From the NCBI GenBank assembly GCA_934661195.1, contig CAKUJD010000005.1, positions 1 through 64,000 of the forward strand: DNA of 64,000 nt, written 5' to 3'. Below are positions 43,589 to 51,904 of the stretch, in pieces. Within the stretch, counting starts at the first letter, position 1; every line of letters starts with the position of its first letter. A program made the translations under genes and the position numbers. Origin of the DNA: an uncultured Muribaculaceae bacterium (GTDB lineage Bacteria; Bacteroidota; Bacteroidia; Bacteroidales; Muribaculaceae). Below the pieces are notes generated by a model. The model did not search any database and was not told the DNA's origin. It worked only from the letters and a program-made list of their open reading frames with translations.

Positions 43589-44089
43589 ATGAAAATGAAG
43601 CATTTATATTGTGTTATAGTAGTCGCAGCTATAGCACTGCTTGGCAGTGCCAAGTCGTTTGCCCAAGCCTACACTGGCCGCTATGTGGCAGAATGGTGCG
43701 TGAATGATAACGGTGCGGAGGAGTGCACCGGGGCTGCAAAGAGGTTTGTCATCACTTCGTCGTACATAAAAATCGGGGCGAGGACAATATATCTTGATGA
43801 TGTCAGGCAGAGCGCGATGGATATTCCATATGACGAAATAAACGTGTCTAAGTGCAGCTCTTATGAACTGTGCAGCCATGATACTAACGATTATGGGATG
43901 ATGGTGCCTTTCAACTTTGAAATGTCTCAGCATCCCGTGTCGACGGTAAAGGGTGAATATTATTTGTTTAAAATACCTTACTTAAGCGAGATTATGCTGC
44001 TGAGCAAGGAAGGCGGGCAGAAAAGTGCATCGCCCAAGGCGGCAAAGACTGGCAAAACAGCCAAGCGCAAGGCATCGCGCCGAAGATAA
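43589..44089 (+). CDS. Secreted protein with basic C-terminal tail, unknown
   Basis: This 166-residue protein has a signal peptide (residues 1-25, cleavage after K-S-F-A, leaving N-terminal Gln). The mature part is a small beta-rich domain with four cysteines (W-C-V-N-D-N, E-E-C-T-G, K-C-S-S-Y-E-L-C) that could form disulfides in the periplasm. It ends in about 25 residues dominated by Lys, Arg, Ala and Ser. I recognise no family. It is 41 bases after the SPFH gene and 46 bases before the stand-alone GYF gene. ATG codons at 43589 and 43595 are both possible starts. Confidence 0.65.
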   Translation: MKMKHLYCVIVVAAIALLGSAKSFAQAYTGRYVAEWCVNDNGAEECTGAAKRFVITSSYIKIGARTIYLDDVRQSAMDIPYDEINVSKCSSYELCSHDTNDYGMMVPFNFEMSQHPVSTVKGEYYLFKIPYLSEIMLLSKEGGQKSASPKAAKTGKTAKRKASRRR

Positions 44090-44135
44090 CGCTACTCACG
44101 AGTGGCTGTAAACTAACCTAAAAACTAAAATTAAT

Positions 44136-44486
44136 ATGATGAATGATGATAGCTTTTTCTCGATGAACCGCCTTATGGAATTCAGCATGGGCATGGCCAT
44201 GGCCAACCAGATGACCAAAGTCATGAACCAAACGCTTAGCCAGATGACTGTGCCGGGCGCTGGCAATGCAATGCCAGCCGCTGCCACGCTATATGTGGTG
44301 GTTGACGGCAAGCAGGTAGGGCCTTTGACCGACAAGGAGCTGCTGCAACTCGTTGACAACGGCAAGGTGTCGAAGGACACACTTGCCTGGCTCCCGGGCA
44401 TGGTCTCTTGGCAGCCAATAGAGCAAATCCCGTCGGTGCTTAAGACGCTCACACTTGTTCCACCCCCAATCCCGCAGGCCAAATGA
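44136..44486 (+). CDS. Small stand-alone GYF_2 domain protein
   Basis: At 116 residues, it has a Met-rich N-terminal half (1-50, M-G-M-A-M-A-N-Q-M) followed by a GYF_2 domain (52-110) with Y-V-V-V-D-G-K-Q-V-G-P-L and L-A-W-L-P-G-M-V-S-W-Q. The arrangement mirrors the last 130 residues of the SPFH protein, so it looks like a detached copy of that tail. GYF_2 domains are thought to bind short, often proline-rich peptides; the proline-rich linker of the LRR protein is a conceivable partner. Its stop overlaps the next start (ATGA), which suggests translational coupling. Confidence 0.78.
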   Translation: MMNDDSFFSMNRLMEFSMGMAMANQMTKVMNQTLSQMTVPGAGNAMPAAATLYVVVDGKQVGPLTDKELLQLVDNGKVSKDTLAWLPGMVSWQPIEQIPSVLKTLTLVPPPIPQAK

Positions 44487-44830
44487 AGACAAACGTTTTT
44501 CTCATGGTGATAGGCGTGGTTTTGGCATGCTTGTTCAGCTATTTGGCGCTTGTCCTTGCAGGCGATAGCGATAGCAGCCTCACGTTTGGCATTGGTAGCA
44601 TGGTGGGCTTTATGGCCACGCTTGTGCCGTTGATAGGAGCGCGGCACAACAGCCACAGGCTTGGGGTGAACCTCAACGTGCTGTCGGTGCTGTCTTTTGC
44701 ACTGCTGCTTGTGTGCAACGTTTGCTTTGCCCTGTTTAATGGCCCGATTCCATACTTCATTATTTGCAATGGGGTCTTGGTGGTGGCTTATGTCGTGGCG
44801 TTTTACAAAATCAGCCGACTGAACCAATAA
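44483..44830 (+). CDS. Four-helix integral membrane protein, unknown
   Basis: This 115-residue protein has about four hydrophobic helices (5-25, 35-52, 66-84, 89-107) and short polar loops. There is no recognisable family motif. The start codon overlaps the GYF stop by four bases, so the two are made together and may form a membrane complex. Part of the AT-richer cluster. Confidence 0.65.
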   Translation: MKTNVFLMVIGVVLACLFSYLALVLAGDSDSSLTFGIGSMVGFMATLVPLIGARHNSHRLGVNLNVLSVLSFALLLVCNVCFALFNGPIPYFIICNGVLVVAYVVAFYKISRLNQ

Positions 44831-44908
44831 AACGATAAAAACGAATATCAAGAAAACGCCGAAGCGCTTAAAAGGCAGTAGGCATAAATCTATTTAAGAA
44901 ACAATATT

Positions 44909-45256
44909 ATGGACTTTTTGTATTCTATTATTTGTAAGATCCCATTTGTGAAAGACTTTATCGATGTGAAAAAAGGCCCCCTGTCGTGGCTTGTTGATGT
45001 GATTGAAGTAATTATAGTCATTGCTTATTTATGGATAGGCTTTAAGGGCATTTTTAATGGAGCTATGAACTTTGACGTAGGCGCAATGTTCAGTGCAGTT
45101 AAGGGTGCCATTTGGTTCCTTGTGGTAGCAATTGCTGCCAACACCGTGCTATGCCTGCTCCCCAAGTTCACTTCTAAAGGGAATCGCACACTGGTGATTT
45201 GGAACGTGATTTGGATTATATACACAGTCTATGAACTGATGACCTGCGGCTTTTAA
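44909..45256 (+). CDS. Three-helix integral membrane protein, unknown
   Basis: This 115-residue protein has an N-terminal amphipathic stretch (I-C-K-I-P-F-V-K-D-F), then hydrophobic helices near 27-46, 58-80 and 90-110. I recognise no family. Next to it, 8 bases on, is the first of two twin secreted-protein genes, so they probably share a transcript. A role in the same envelope module is inferred only from position. Confidence 0.6.
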   Translation: MDFLYSIICKIPFVKDFIDVKKGPLSWLVDVIEVIIVIAYLWIGFKGIFNGAMNFDVGAMFSAVKGAIWFLVVAIAANTVLCLLPKFTSKGNRTLVIWNVIWIIYTVYELMTCGF

Positions 45257-45264
45257 TTGAAAAT

Positions 45265-45750
45265 ATGAGAAGACTATTAATAGCGGCAATAGCCGGCCTC
45301 TTTGTTGCGCTTGGCTCAATGGCTCAAGGCCTGTCGGGCGCAGCACTGTTAACCATTATGAATAAGCCTGATTTTGCGTCGATTGATAAGTATGTGAGCG
45401 TAAAGGGATACAAGCCATGTAAGAATGATGATCCGATAGATGCTGACTATAGAAAAATATGGGGCATAAATTTGGCAGGGTATTCCGGAGGCATTTGTTT
45501 AGCTAAAATCCCATCAAAACCTATGTACCTGCTTATGGTTGAGTTTGGGCGTAATCCGGAAAATCCTAAAAGATGGTTGACGTACCGCTCATGGAACTCG
45601 GCCAACATAAATTCAATACTCAGCTATTTCAGAAAATTGGGCTATAAAAAAGTAGGCCAAGACTATGATGGTGATATTTATCACAAGGAAGGCTCAAAAT
45701 ATGAGCTTAGATGCGAAGACGCTGGGAGCACTATACTTTTGGAGTATTAA
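45265..45750 (+). CDS. Secreted protein, twin A
   Basis: This 161-residue protein has a signal peptide (1-19, cleavage after G-S-M-A, leaving N-terminal Gln). The mature part has two conserved blocks shared with the next gene: S-I-D-K-Y-V-S-x-K-G-Y near 33-43, and S-Y-F-R-K-x-G-Y-K near 115-123 followed by I-Y-H-K-E-G-S-K-Y. It resembles small periplasmic proteins of unknown function. The first 84 bases match twin B at 82 positions, yet the mature parts differ greatly. Confidence 0.65.
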   Translation: MRRLLIAAIAGLFVALGSMAQGLSGAALLTIMNKPDFASIDKYVSVKGYKPCKNDDPIDADYRKIWGINLAGYSGGICLAKIPSKPMYLLMVEFGRNPENPKRWLTYRSWNSANINSILSYFRKLGYKKVGQDYDGDIYHKEGSKYELRCEDAGSTILLEY

Positions 45751-45779
45751 CCAATTACATGTAAATGACAGTTTAAACA

Positions 45780-46295
45780 ATGAGAAGATTATTAATAGCG
45801 GTAATAGCCGGCCTCTTTGTTGCGCTTGGCTCAATGGCTCAAGGCCTGTCGGGCGCAGCACTGCTGGCGATAATGAACCAGCCTGATGTGCAGTCGATCG
45901 ACAAGTATGTGAGCGCAAAGGGCTACCAGCTTCTTGATTGGACCGATGAAACCGACGCTTTCGCCAACAATGTGTGGGGCATAAATGTGGGCTATTATAG
46001 GAATGGCAGATTCTTGCCCAAGAATAGCTCAAAGCCCATGTATATGCTTATAGTGGAGTTCACGGGAACATACGGCAACAACATGTATGGCCCACCGGCA
46101 AGGTTGAAATACCGCCCATCGACTTTGGCAGGCATGAGATCCGTCCTGAGTTATTTCAGAAAGTCGGGTTATAAAAACATAGGCTATGACTATGTCGGGG
46201 CTCATGTCTATCATAAGTCTGGAGCAAAATATAACATGCACTACCACGAAAGCGGCCGCACCATATATTTGATACCTGCAGCCGATGAAATGTAG
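45780..46295 (+). CDS. Secreted protein, twin B
   Basis: This 171-residue paralogue of the preceding gene has a nearly identical signal peptide (M-R-R-L-L-I-A-V-I-A-G-L-F). The mature part keeps S-I-D-K-Y-V-S-A-K-G-Y and S-Y-F-R-K-S-G-Y-K-N, and ends Y-H-K-S-G-A-K-Y with a short hydrophobic tail. It begins 29 bases after twin A. It is last in the cluster, before a strong hairpin shared with recA. Function unknown. Confidence 0.65.
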   Translation: MRRLLIAVIAGLFVALGSMAQGLSGAALLAIMNQPDVQSIDKYVSAKGYQLLDWTDETDAFANNVWGINVGYYRNGRFLPKNSSKPMYMLIVEFTGTYGNNMYGPPARLKYRPSTLAGMRSVLSYFRKSGYKNIGYDYVGAHVYHKSGAKYNMHYHESGRTIYLIPAADEM

Positions 46296-46330
46296 ACGAA
46301 GATAAGGGACGAGACCCTTAGGGAAAATGG

Positions 46331-46376
46331 GCGCGGCGCGGACGGCACTCTCTGGGAGTGCGGCCCGCGCCGCGCG
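46331..46376. terminator. GC-rich hairpin between twin B and recA
   Basis: GCGCGGCGCGG (46331-46341) pairs with CCGCGCCGCGC (46365-46375), with an inner GCACTC/GAGTGC pairing (46345-46361). It lies between convergent genes and probably ends both transcripts. Confidence 0.75.
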
Positions 46377-46407
46377 GCTTTATGTTAGGGTTATGAATGA
46401 GTCGGAG

Positions 46408-47496
46408 CTATGCCTGCTCGCCTTCGGTGGTCTCGCCCTTCATGGCGGCCATTATCTTGCTCTCGAGCTCTTCGGCAAGTTCGGGGTTGTCGGCCACTAT
46501 CTGCTTGGCCGCGTCGCGGCCTTGGCCGAGCTTGGTGCCCTCGTAGCTGAACCATGAGCCACTCTTCTTGACTATGCCAAACTGCACGCCCAGGTCGATG
46601 ATTTCGCCCACTTTGCTTATGCCCTTGCCAAACAGAATCTCGAATTCTGCCTTGCGGAATGGGGGAGCCACCTTGTTTTTTACCACCTTGACGCGGGTGA
46701 GGTTGCCAATCACGTTCTCGCCGTCTTTGAGCTGGCCCAGGCGGCGAATGTCGATGCGCACCGATGCGTAGAACTTGAGGGCGTTGCCGCCTGTGGTGGT
46801 CTCGGGGTTGCCAAACATCACGCCCAGCTTTTCGCGCAGCTGGTTGATGAATATGCAGGTGGTGTTGGTCTTGCTGATGGTGGCGGTGAGCTTGCGCAGG
46901 GCCTGCGACATGAGTCGCGCCTGAAGGCCCATTTTGCTCTCGCCCATCTCGCCTTCGATTTCGGCTTTGGGGGTGAGGGCGGCCACCGAGTCGATCACTA
47001 TGATGTCGATGGCGCTGGAGCGTATCAGCTGGTCGGCTATCTCAAGGGCCTGCTCGCCGTTGTCGGGCTGCGAAATCCACAGGTTGTTCACATCCACGCC
47101 AAGGCTCTCGGCATAGAAGCGGTCGAAGGCGTGCTCGGCGTCGATGATGGCTGCGATGCCGCCCATCTTTTGTGCCTCGGCAATGGCGTGGATGGCCAGT
47201 GTGGTCTTACCCGACGACTCGGGGCCGTAGATTTCCACAATGCGGCCGCGTGGATATCCGCCCACGCCCAGGGCATAGTTGAGGCCGATTGAGCCGGTGG
47301 GTATCACCTCAATGTTTTCTATGTGGTCGTCGCCAAGCTTCATAATCGAGCCGCGGCCATAGGTCTTGTCGATCTTGTCCATGGCCACTTGCAGGGCTTT
47401 GAGCTTTTCGGGCGATACGGCCTTGCGCGCGGGCTGTGCCTCGGCGTCGGCGGGCTGTGCGTCGAAATCCAGTTCGTTGGTGTCTTTTTCTTTCAT
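46408..47496 (-). CDS. recA: Recombinase RecA
   Basis: RecA forms filaments on single-stranded DNA for recombination and promotes self-cleavage of LexA-like repressors. The 362-residue protein has Walker A G91-P-E-S-S-G-K-T98, the conserved [19 protein letters not shown], and the mobile loop F-I-N-Q-L-R-E-K near 220. The C-terminal tail is acidic (G-E-T-T-E-G-E). It stands alone with its own promoter. The S24 repressor at 12658 is a possible target of its co-protease activity (inference). Confidence 0.97.
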   Translation of the reverse strand: MKEKDTNELDFDAQPADAEAQPARKAVSPEKLKALQVAMDKIDKTYGRGSIMKLGDDHIENIEVIPTGSIGLNYALGVGGYPRGRIVEIYGPESSGKTTLAIHAIAEAQKMGGIAAIIDAEHAFDRFYAESLGVDVNNLWISQPDNGEQALEIADQLIRSSAIDIIVIDSVAALTPKAEIEGEMGESKMGLQARLMSQALRKLTATISKTNTTCIFINQLREKLGVMFGNPETTTGGNALKFYASVRIDIRRLGQLKDGENVIGNLTRVKVVKNKVAPPFRKAEFEILFGKGISKVGEIIDLGVQFGIVKKSGSWFSYEGTKLGQGRDAAKQIVADNPELAEELESKIMAAMKGETTEGEQA

Positions 47497-47563
47497 AATT
47501 CTATCTTTTTTGTTGTTTTGCGTTGATAAGTGGAGTTGAGTGGCGCACCTTATGGCACCATTG

Positions 47564-47594
47564 CAAAAATAGTCAAAATAGTGCGTTATCTCAA
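47564..47594 (-). promoter_or_regulatory. Promoter of recA
   Basis: On the minus strand TATTTTTG (47571-47564) is the -7 box and TTG (47594-47592) lies 20 bases upstream. The leader is about 60 bases. I see no obvious SOS-box palindrome over it. The rest of the 47497-47804 gap contains only a TAATTTTG box (47751-47758) that may serve the DUF4923 gene. Confidence 0.65.
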
Positions 47595-47804
47595 CTTTTA
47601 TGCTGCAAAATTATCCGCAATGCGGGCAAGTGTGTTGCCCACTGTGGCAAATAGCGGTTAAAATATGCGGTGGCTATGCCGTTGGTCGTTGAAATGGCGC
47701 GGTTTGTCGAGTTTGGCTTGCGGCAAGTGACCGGAATGACGTTTTTTTTGTAATTTTGCGTGTGAATAAAACGAGTTGCGACAATAAATAAAAACTTAAC
47801 ACGA

Positions 47805-48473
47805 ATGATGAAGAAATCATTAATTGTAGCGGCTGCAGCCGTGGCTTTGGCCACAAGCAGCTGTGGCTCGCTGGCTGGCGCATCGGCTGGCAGCGGCGCA
47901 TCAACATCAACTTCAACCGGCTCGGGAGTGCTGGGAGGCATCTTGGGCAGCATTGCCAACAAAAACACCGCTGGCGAACTGCTGAACATGGTGATTGGCG
48001 GCGTGAAAGTGGAAAAGAGCCAGCTGGTGGGCACTTGGCAATACAGTGCGCCAGGCTGCGCCTTCACCAGCGAGAAGCTGCTGGCCAAGGCTGGCGGCGC
48101 TGTTGCCGCCGCCAAGGTCAAGGAGCAGCTGGAGGCGTATTACAACCGCGCCGGCATCAGCAGCTCGAACACCTATTTCACCTTCACCGACGACAACAAG
48201 TTTAGCGCAAAGGTCAACAACATTCCGCTCAACGGCACCTACACCTACGATGCGTCGACAAGCGAGATTAAGCTTAAGACCCTGCTGCTTAGCACCACCG
48301 GACACGTGACCCGCACCACCAGCGGTATCGGCCTTATGTTTGAGTCGAAAAAGTTGCTCACGCTGCTGCAGGCGGCCACCAAACTAACGGGCAACTCCAA
48401 GATTGAGGCCGTGGGCGACATTGCGTCGAACTACGACGGCATCCGCCTTGGCCTTGAAATGAAGAAGCAGTAA
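47805..48473 (+). CDS. DUF4923 family lipoprotein
   Basis: This 222-residue protein has a lipoprotein signal (lipobox A-T-S-S-C20). A Ser/Thr/Gly-rich linker (about 22-50) leads to a compact domain with G-T-W-Q-Y-S-A-P-G-C-A-F near 82, L-L-A-K-A-G-G and F-T-F-T-D-D-N-K-F. These features match DUF4923, a Bacteroidales family I recall as lipocalin-like and functionally unknown. The adjacent ATG at 47808 is an alternative start. It is single, with a terminator shared with upp downstream. Confidence 0.8.
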   Translation: MMKKSLIVAAAAVALATSSCGSLAGASAGSGASTSTSTGSGVLGGILGSIANKNTAGELLNMVIGGVKVEKSQLVGTWQYSAPGCAFTSEKLLAKAGGAVAAAKVKEQLEAYYNRAGISSSNTYFTFTDDNKFSAKVNNIPLNGTYTYDASTSEIKLKTLLLSTTGHVTRTTSGIGLMFESKKLLTLLQAATKLTGNSKIEAVGDIASNYDGIRLGLEMKKQ

Positions 48474-48501
48474 TCCACTGCTATAACAGTAGCCAAATAT
48501 T

Positions 48502-48548
48502 AATCGGCAAAAAGGGGAACTTTGCTTCCCGTTTTTGCCGATTTTTTT
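48502..48548. terminator. Bidirectional terminator between DUF4923 and upp
   Basis: Eighteen-base arms (48502-48519 and 48526-48543, one mismatch) are followed by a T-run on the plus strand and lie between convergent genes. Confidence 0.9.
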
Positions 48549-48577
48549 GTTGTTTTTGTTTGGGCAGAGAGAGGGGG

Positions 48578-49231
48578 TTACTCCTTCTCGCCATACAGCA
48601 GGTCGCCGGCGTCGCCGAGGCCCGGAATTATGTAGCTGTGCTCATTCAGCTCGTGGTCGATGTCGCACGTCCACAGCGTGATGCGGTCGTCTGGCAGGCG
48701 CTTCTGGATGTATTCAATGGCTTGGTCGGTGGCGATGATGCTGGCCAGATGCACGTGGCGCGGGTGTCCCTTGGTCATCAGGGCCTGGAATGCAAGCTCC
48801 ATCGATGAGCCTGTGGCGAGCATCGGGTCGACGATGAGCAGCGTCTTGTCGTCGATGCGCGGGCAGGCAATGTACTCGATGTGCACGTTAAATTCGTTTT
48901 TGCCCGAGTATTTGCGGTAGGCGCTCACAAAGCCGTTTTCGGCCTGGTCGAAGAAACTGAGGAAGCCTTCGTGAAACGGCAGGCCGGCGCGCAGTATGGT
49001 CGACAGCACCAGTTTGTCGGCAATCACGTTGGTCTTGGCCGTGCCCAGCGGAGTCTCGGTGTCGATGGTCTCGTAGTTGAGGCGCTTAGAAATCTCGTAG
49101 GCCATGATTTGGCCCAGGCGCTGCACATTGGCGCGGAAGCGCAGCCGCTCTTGTTGCAGGTTTTTGTCGCGCAGCTCGCTCATGAACTGTCCCACAAGCG
49201 AATTTTGGTCGCATAGGTTTATTATCTCCAT
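48578..49231 (-). CDS. upp: Uracil phosphoribosyltransferase
   Basis: Upp converts uracil and PRPP to UMP for pyrimidine salvage in the cytoplasm. The 217-residue protein has L-S-T-I-L-R-A-G-L-P near 78, the PRPP-binding loop L-I-V-D-P-M-L-A-T-G-S-S near 133-144, and the uracil-binding end I-P-G-L-G-D-A-G-D. It is the last gene of a four-gene minus-strand operon, 8 bases after ribF. Confidence 0.95.
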   Translation of the reverse strand: MEIINLCDQNSLVGQFMSELRDKNLQQERLRFRANVQRLGQIMAYEISKRLNYETIDTETPLGTAKTNVIADKLVLSTILRAGLPFHEGFLSFFDQAENGFVSAYRKYSGKNEFNVHIEYIACPRIDDKTLLIVDPMLATGSSMELAFQALMTKGHPRHVHLASIIATDQAIEYIQKRLPDDRITLWTCDIDHELNEHSYIIPGLGDAGDLLYGEKE

Positions 49232-49239
49232 AGCAGTGT

Positions 49240-50199
49240 TTATAGTGAGTTTTGTTGTGATAAGTTGTCGTTGCTAAGCAGCCGGCGCGAGGTGTCGCGG
49301 TCGGTGGAGAGCTGGCGCTTAAGCTCGTCGATGGAGCCAAGTTTGAACTCCAACCGCAGAAACCGCACAAACTCCACCTCAATGTGTTCGCCATAGATGT
49401 CGGCGTCAAAGTCAAATATGTTGGCCTCCACGCTCAGCTGAGGGCCGTTGGCCAGGGTGGGGCGCACGCCCACATTCACCATGCCCTGCCATGTCTTGTC
49501 CAGCACCCTCACGCGCACCGCATAGGCGCCGTTGTGCGGCAGGATTATCTCGGGGTCAATGTCGCCGAGGTTGGCTGTGGGAAAGCCTATTTTGTGGCCG
49601 TTGCGAAACCCGTGCACCACGGTGCCGCTCACGGTGTATGGGTGCCCCAGGCATCGGGCGGCGTCGTCGACCTTGCCACTGGCAATGAGGCGGCGTATTA
49701 TCGACGAGCTCACAGGCGCATATTCGCCGAGATATTCGGGGGCTTTTAGCACCTGCACACCCAGGTGCCGGCCGTTGACGGTGTAGTCGGCAAACGTCTC
49801 GCTGCGGTTGTGGCCGAAGTGGTGGTTGTAGCCCACCATAAGCATATGCACCCCAAAGGAGTCGTGCAGCAGCCGCATGAACCCCGTGGAGTCGTAGAGC
49901 GACAATTGCACTGTGAAGTCGAGCAATATCACGTAGTCGATGCCTAAACGGCCGATTTCATCGATTCTTTTGCTCAACGGCATTATCAGCTTCAGCGGCT
50001 CGCCGCTTTTGCCCAGCACATTTTGCGGATGCTCGCGAAAGGTGACCACGGCAGTCTTTAGGCCGGCCTTTTCGGACTCGGCTTTCAGCGCCTTCAGCAG
50101 CGTGGCGTGGCCGCGGTGCACGCCGTCGAACATGCCTATGGTGGCCGCCAGCCTGATGCCGCCGGGCAGTGTGCCTCCATGCTCAATGATTTGCGTCAT
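49240..50199 (-). CDS. ribF: Bifunctional riboflavin kinase / FAD synthetase
   Basis: RibF phosphorylates riboflavin to FMN and adenylates FMN to FAD. The 319-residue protein has the N-terminal nucleotidyltransferase motif T-I-G-M-F-D-G-V-H-R-G-H near residues 20-31. The C-terminal riboflavin kinase domain (about 185-305) contains H-G-F-R-N-G-H-K-I-G-F-P-T-A-N-L. Its start overlaps the stop of the upstream HAD gene by ATGA, so translation is probably coupled. Confidence 0.95.
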   Translation of the reverse strand: MTQIIEHGGTLPGGIRLAATIGMFDGVHRGHATLLKALKAESEKAGLKTAVVTFREHPQNVLGKSGEPLKLIMPLSKRIDEIGRLGIDYVILLDFTVQLSLYDSTGFMRLLHDSFGVHMLMVGYNHHFGHNRSETFADYTVNGRHLGVQVLKAPEYLGEYAPVSSSIIRRLIASGKVDDAARCLGHPYTVSGTVVHGFRNGHKIGFPTANLGDIDPEIILPHNGAYAVRVRVLDKTWQGMVNVGVRPTLANGPQLSVEANIFDFDADIYGEHIEVEFVRFLRLEFKLGSIDELKRQLSTDRDTSRRLLSNDNLSQQNSL

Positions 50200-50828
50200 A
50201 GTCCTAATTGGCTGATTGTTTGCATAAACTCGGTGCCGGCCTCCACCAGCTCGGCGTTGAAGCCGAGCGCGCGGGCAGCGTCCACATTGGCCTGCCCGTC
50301 GTCGAAAAACATGGTTTCTTCGGGCTTTATGCCCATTGTGGCCACGGCATAATCGAATATTTTCTTGTCGGGCTTGCAGGCTTTGGCCTCAAACGAGGTG
50401 GTGATTCCATCGAAGTAATCGGCCATTTCCAGCCCCTCGGCGCGAAACAGCTGCGCTATGCGGCTGTGAAACATTATGGGGTTGGTGTTCGACAGCACAT
50501 ACACTCCATAGCGCTTGCGCAGCTCGCGCAGGGCTTGCAGCCGCTGCACCGGCAGGCCGGTGATGAATGCGTTTAGCGCTCCGTCGATCTCTTCGTCGGT
50601 CACAGGACGGCTGAAGTGGCGGCGCATTTCGCGGTGGAACTCGTCGGCGCTTAGGGCGCCGCTTTCGAGGCTGCCAAACGCGCTCGTCTGCGCATAGAGG
50701 CCAATCATGTCGTCGGCGTCGCGCATGCCCAACTGCTTGAGGCGTGACACGCACTGCTCGCGCTCGATGCTTATCACCACGCCGCCCAGGTCGAACAGCA
50801 GATTTTTGATTTTGCCCGTCATAGTCAT
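50196..50828 (-). CDS. HAD-family hydrolase (YihX-like)
   Basis: I start at the ATG at 50828, which overlaps the SDR stop as ATGA, giving 210 residues. Motif I is L-L-F-D13-L-G-G-V, in which the usual second Asp is Gly, as in YihX-type sugar phosphatases. The cap region is helical. Motif II is V-L-S-N-T-N-P near residue 108, the motif III lysine follows, and motif IV is M-F-F-D-D-G near 172. It should dephosphorylate a small phosphometabolite. Its position just before ribF raises the possibility of a phosphatase in the flavin pathway, but that is inference. Confidence 0.85.
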   Translation of the reverse strand: MTMTGKIKNLLFDLGGVVISIEREQCVSRLKQLGMRDADDMIGLYAQTSAFGSLESGALSADEFHREMRRHFSRPVTDEEIDGALNAFITGLPVQRLQALRELRKRYGVYVLSNTNPIMFHSRIAQLFRAEGLEMADYFDGITTSFEAKACKPDKKIFDYAVATMGIKPEETMFFDDGQANVDAARALGFNAELVEAGTEFMQTISQLGL

Positions 50829-51694
50829 TTGGCCATCTCTTTTTTCATCAGGCGCATAGTGTCGTTGCACAGCTTAATGAACACCTCACGGCTCTTGAGC
50901 GTGGTGGATGCCTTCACCTGGTTTTCTACGCCCTTGAATATGAAGCCGGTGTCTTTCGACTCCAGTGCGCGCATGGTGGATATGGCGCCGTTCTCGGGGT
51001 TGTGGATGAGTGTGGCCATGTGCTCGGCCATGCGGTTAAACAGGCGGTTCATGGTGAGCATTCCGGTGTTCACAAGTCCTGGGTCGGCCATGTTCACTAT
51101 GATGCGCTTGGTGCGCATGGTGGTCGACAGGTATATTGAAAACAGGGTGAGGGCCAGCTTGCTTTGCGCATACACGGCCAGCGGCATGAAGCGGCTTATG
51201 GCGCTCACTGCCGGGAATTCAAACGGAAGCGTCACGAAGTTGCGCATATGCGATGTGGTGAGCACTATGTGGCCGTCTTCCACAATTAGCGGCTCCACCA
51301 GGAGTGCCAGCAGTGCAGCGCTCAAAAAATTGACCTGCACTGTGCGCTCATATCCGTCGGCGCTCATCTCGCGGGTGCGTGTGAGCACGGCTGCGTTGTT
51401 GATCAGCGCTGCCACAGGGCGGTTGAGCGCTTTGAGGCTGCCCACAAACTCCCTTACGCCGCCAAACGAGCCCATGTCGAGGTGCAGGCAGGTGATGTCG
51501 GCATTGCCTGTGGTGCTTTTCAACTCTTCGGCCAAAGCCTTGCCTCGCTCGGTGCGGCGGCATGCCAGCACCAGCGGTTTGCCCTGTTCGGCCAGTTGCC
51601 GCGATATGACGCTGCCCATGGCGCCAGTGGCCCCGGTCACTATGTACACGGGCCGCAGCTGCTGCGCCCCGTTGTCCTGATTGTTGTTAGCCAT
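50825..51694 (-). CDS. Short-chain dehydrogenase/reductase
   Basis: This 289-residue classical SDR has the NAD(P)-binding T-G-A-T-G-A-M-G-S-V near residues 20-29, N-N-A-A-V near 97, and the catalytic Y-A-Q-S-K motif near 178. The Arg pair after the second strand (A-C-R-R-T-E-R) favours NADPH. Substrate cannot be inferred. It heads the SDR-HAD-ribF-upp operon. A TATTTTTG box (51754-51747) upstream may be its -7 element, though no -33 element is clear. Confidence 0.88.
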   Translation of the reverse strand: MANNNQDNGAQQLRPVYIVTGATGAMGSVISRQLAEQGKPLVLACRRTERGKALAEELKSTTGNADITCLHLDMGSFGGVREFVGSLKALNRPVAALINNAAVLTRTREMSADGYERTVQVNFLSAALLALLVEPLIVEDGHIVLTTSHMRNFVTLPFEFPAVSAISRFMPLAVYAQSKLALTLFSIYLSTTMRTKRIIVNMADPGLVNTGMLTMNRLFNRMAEHMATLIHNPENGAISTMRALESKDTGFIFKGVENQVKASTTLKSREVFIKLCNDTMRLMKKEMAK

Positions 51695-51819
51695 AGCTTG
51701 TTAAAATCTATTATGCGTTATAACGTAAGTGTCTTGGTTATTGCTGCAAAAATACTGAAATTTGCTCTATTGGCACTCATACCATGAATTAATAAAAGTG
51801 AACATGACATTTGCAGAAA

Positions 51820-51850
51820 ACGGCCCCGCTCCATTGGTGGGCGGGGCCGT
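51820..51850 (-). terminator. Terminator of the prolyl oligopeptidase gene
   Basis: ACGGCCCCGC (51820-51829) pairs with GCGGGGCCGT (51841-51850). The AAAA just before it gives a U-run on the minus strand. Confidence 0.75.
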
Positions 51851-51904
51851 GAGCCGGTTTGTGCGGTGGAATGGCGGCTTTTGCGCCCGCCATAGTTGCC
51901 TCTG

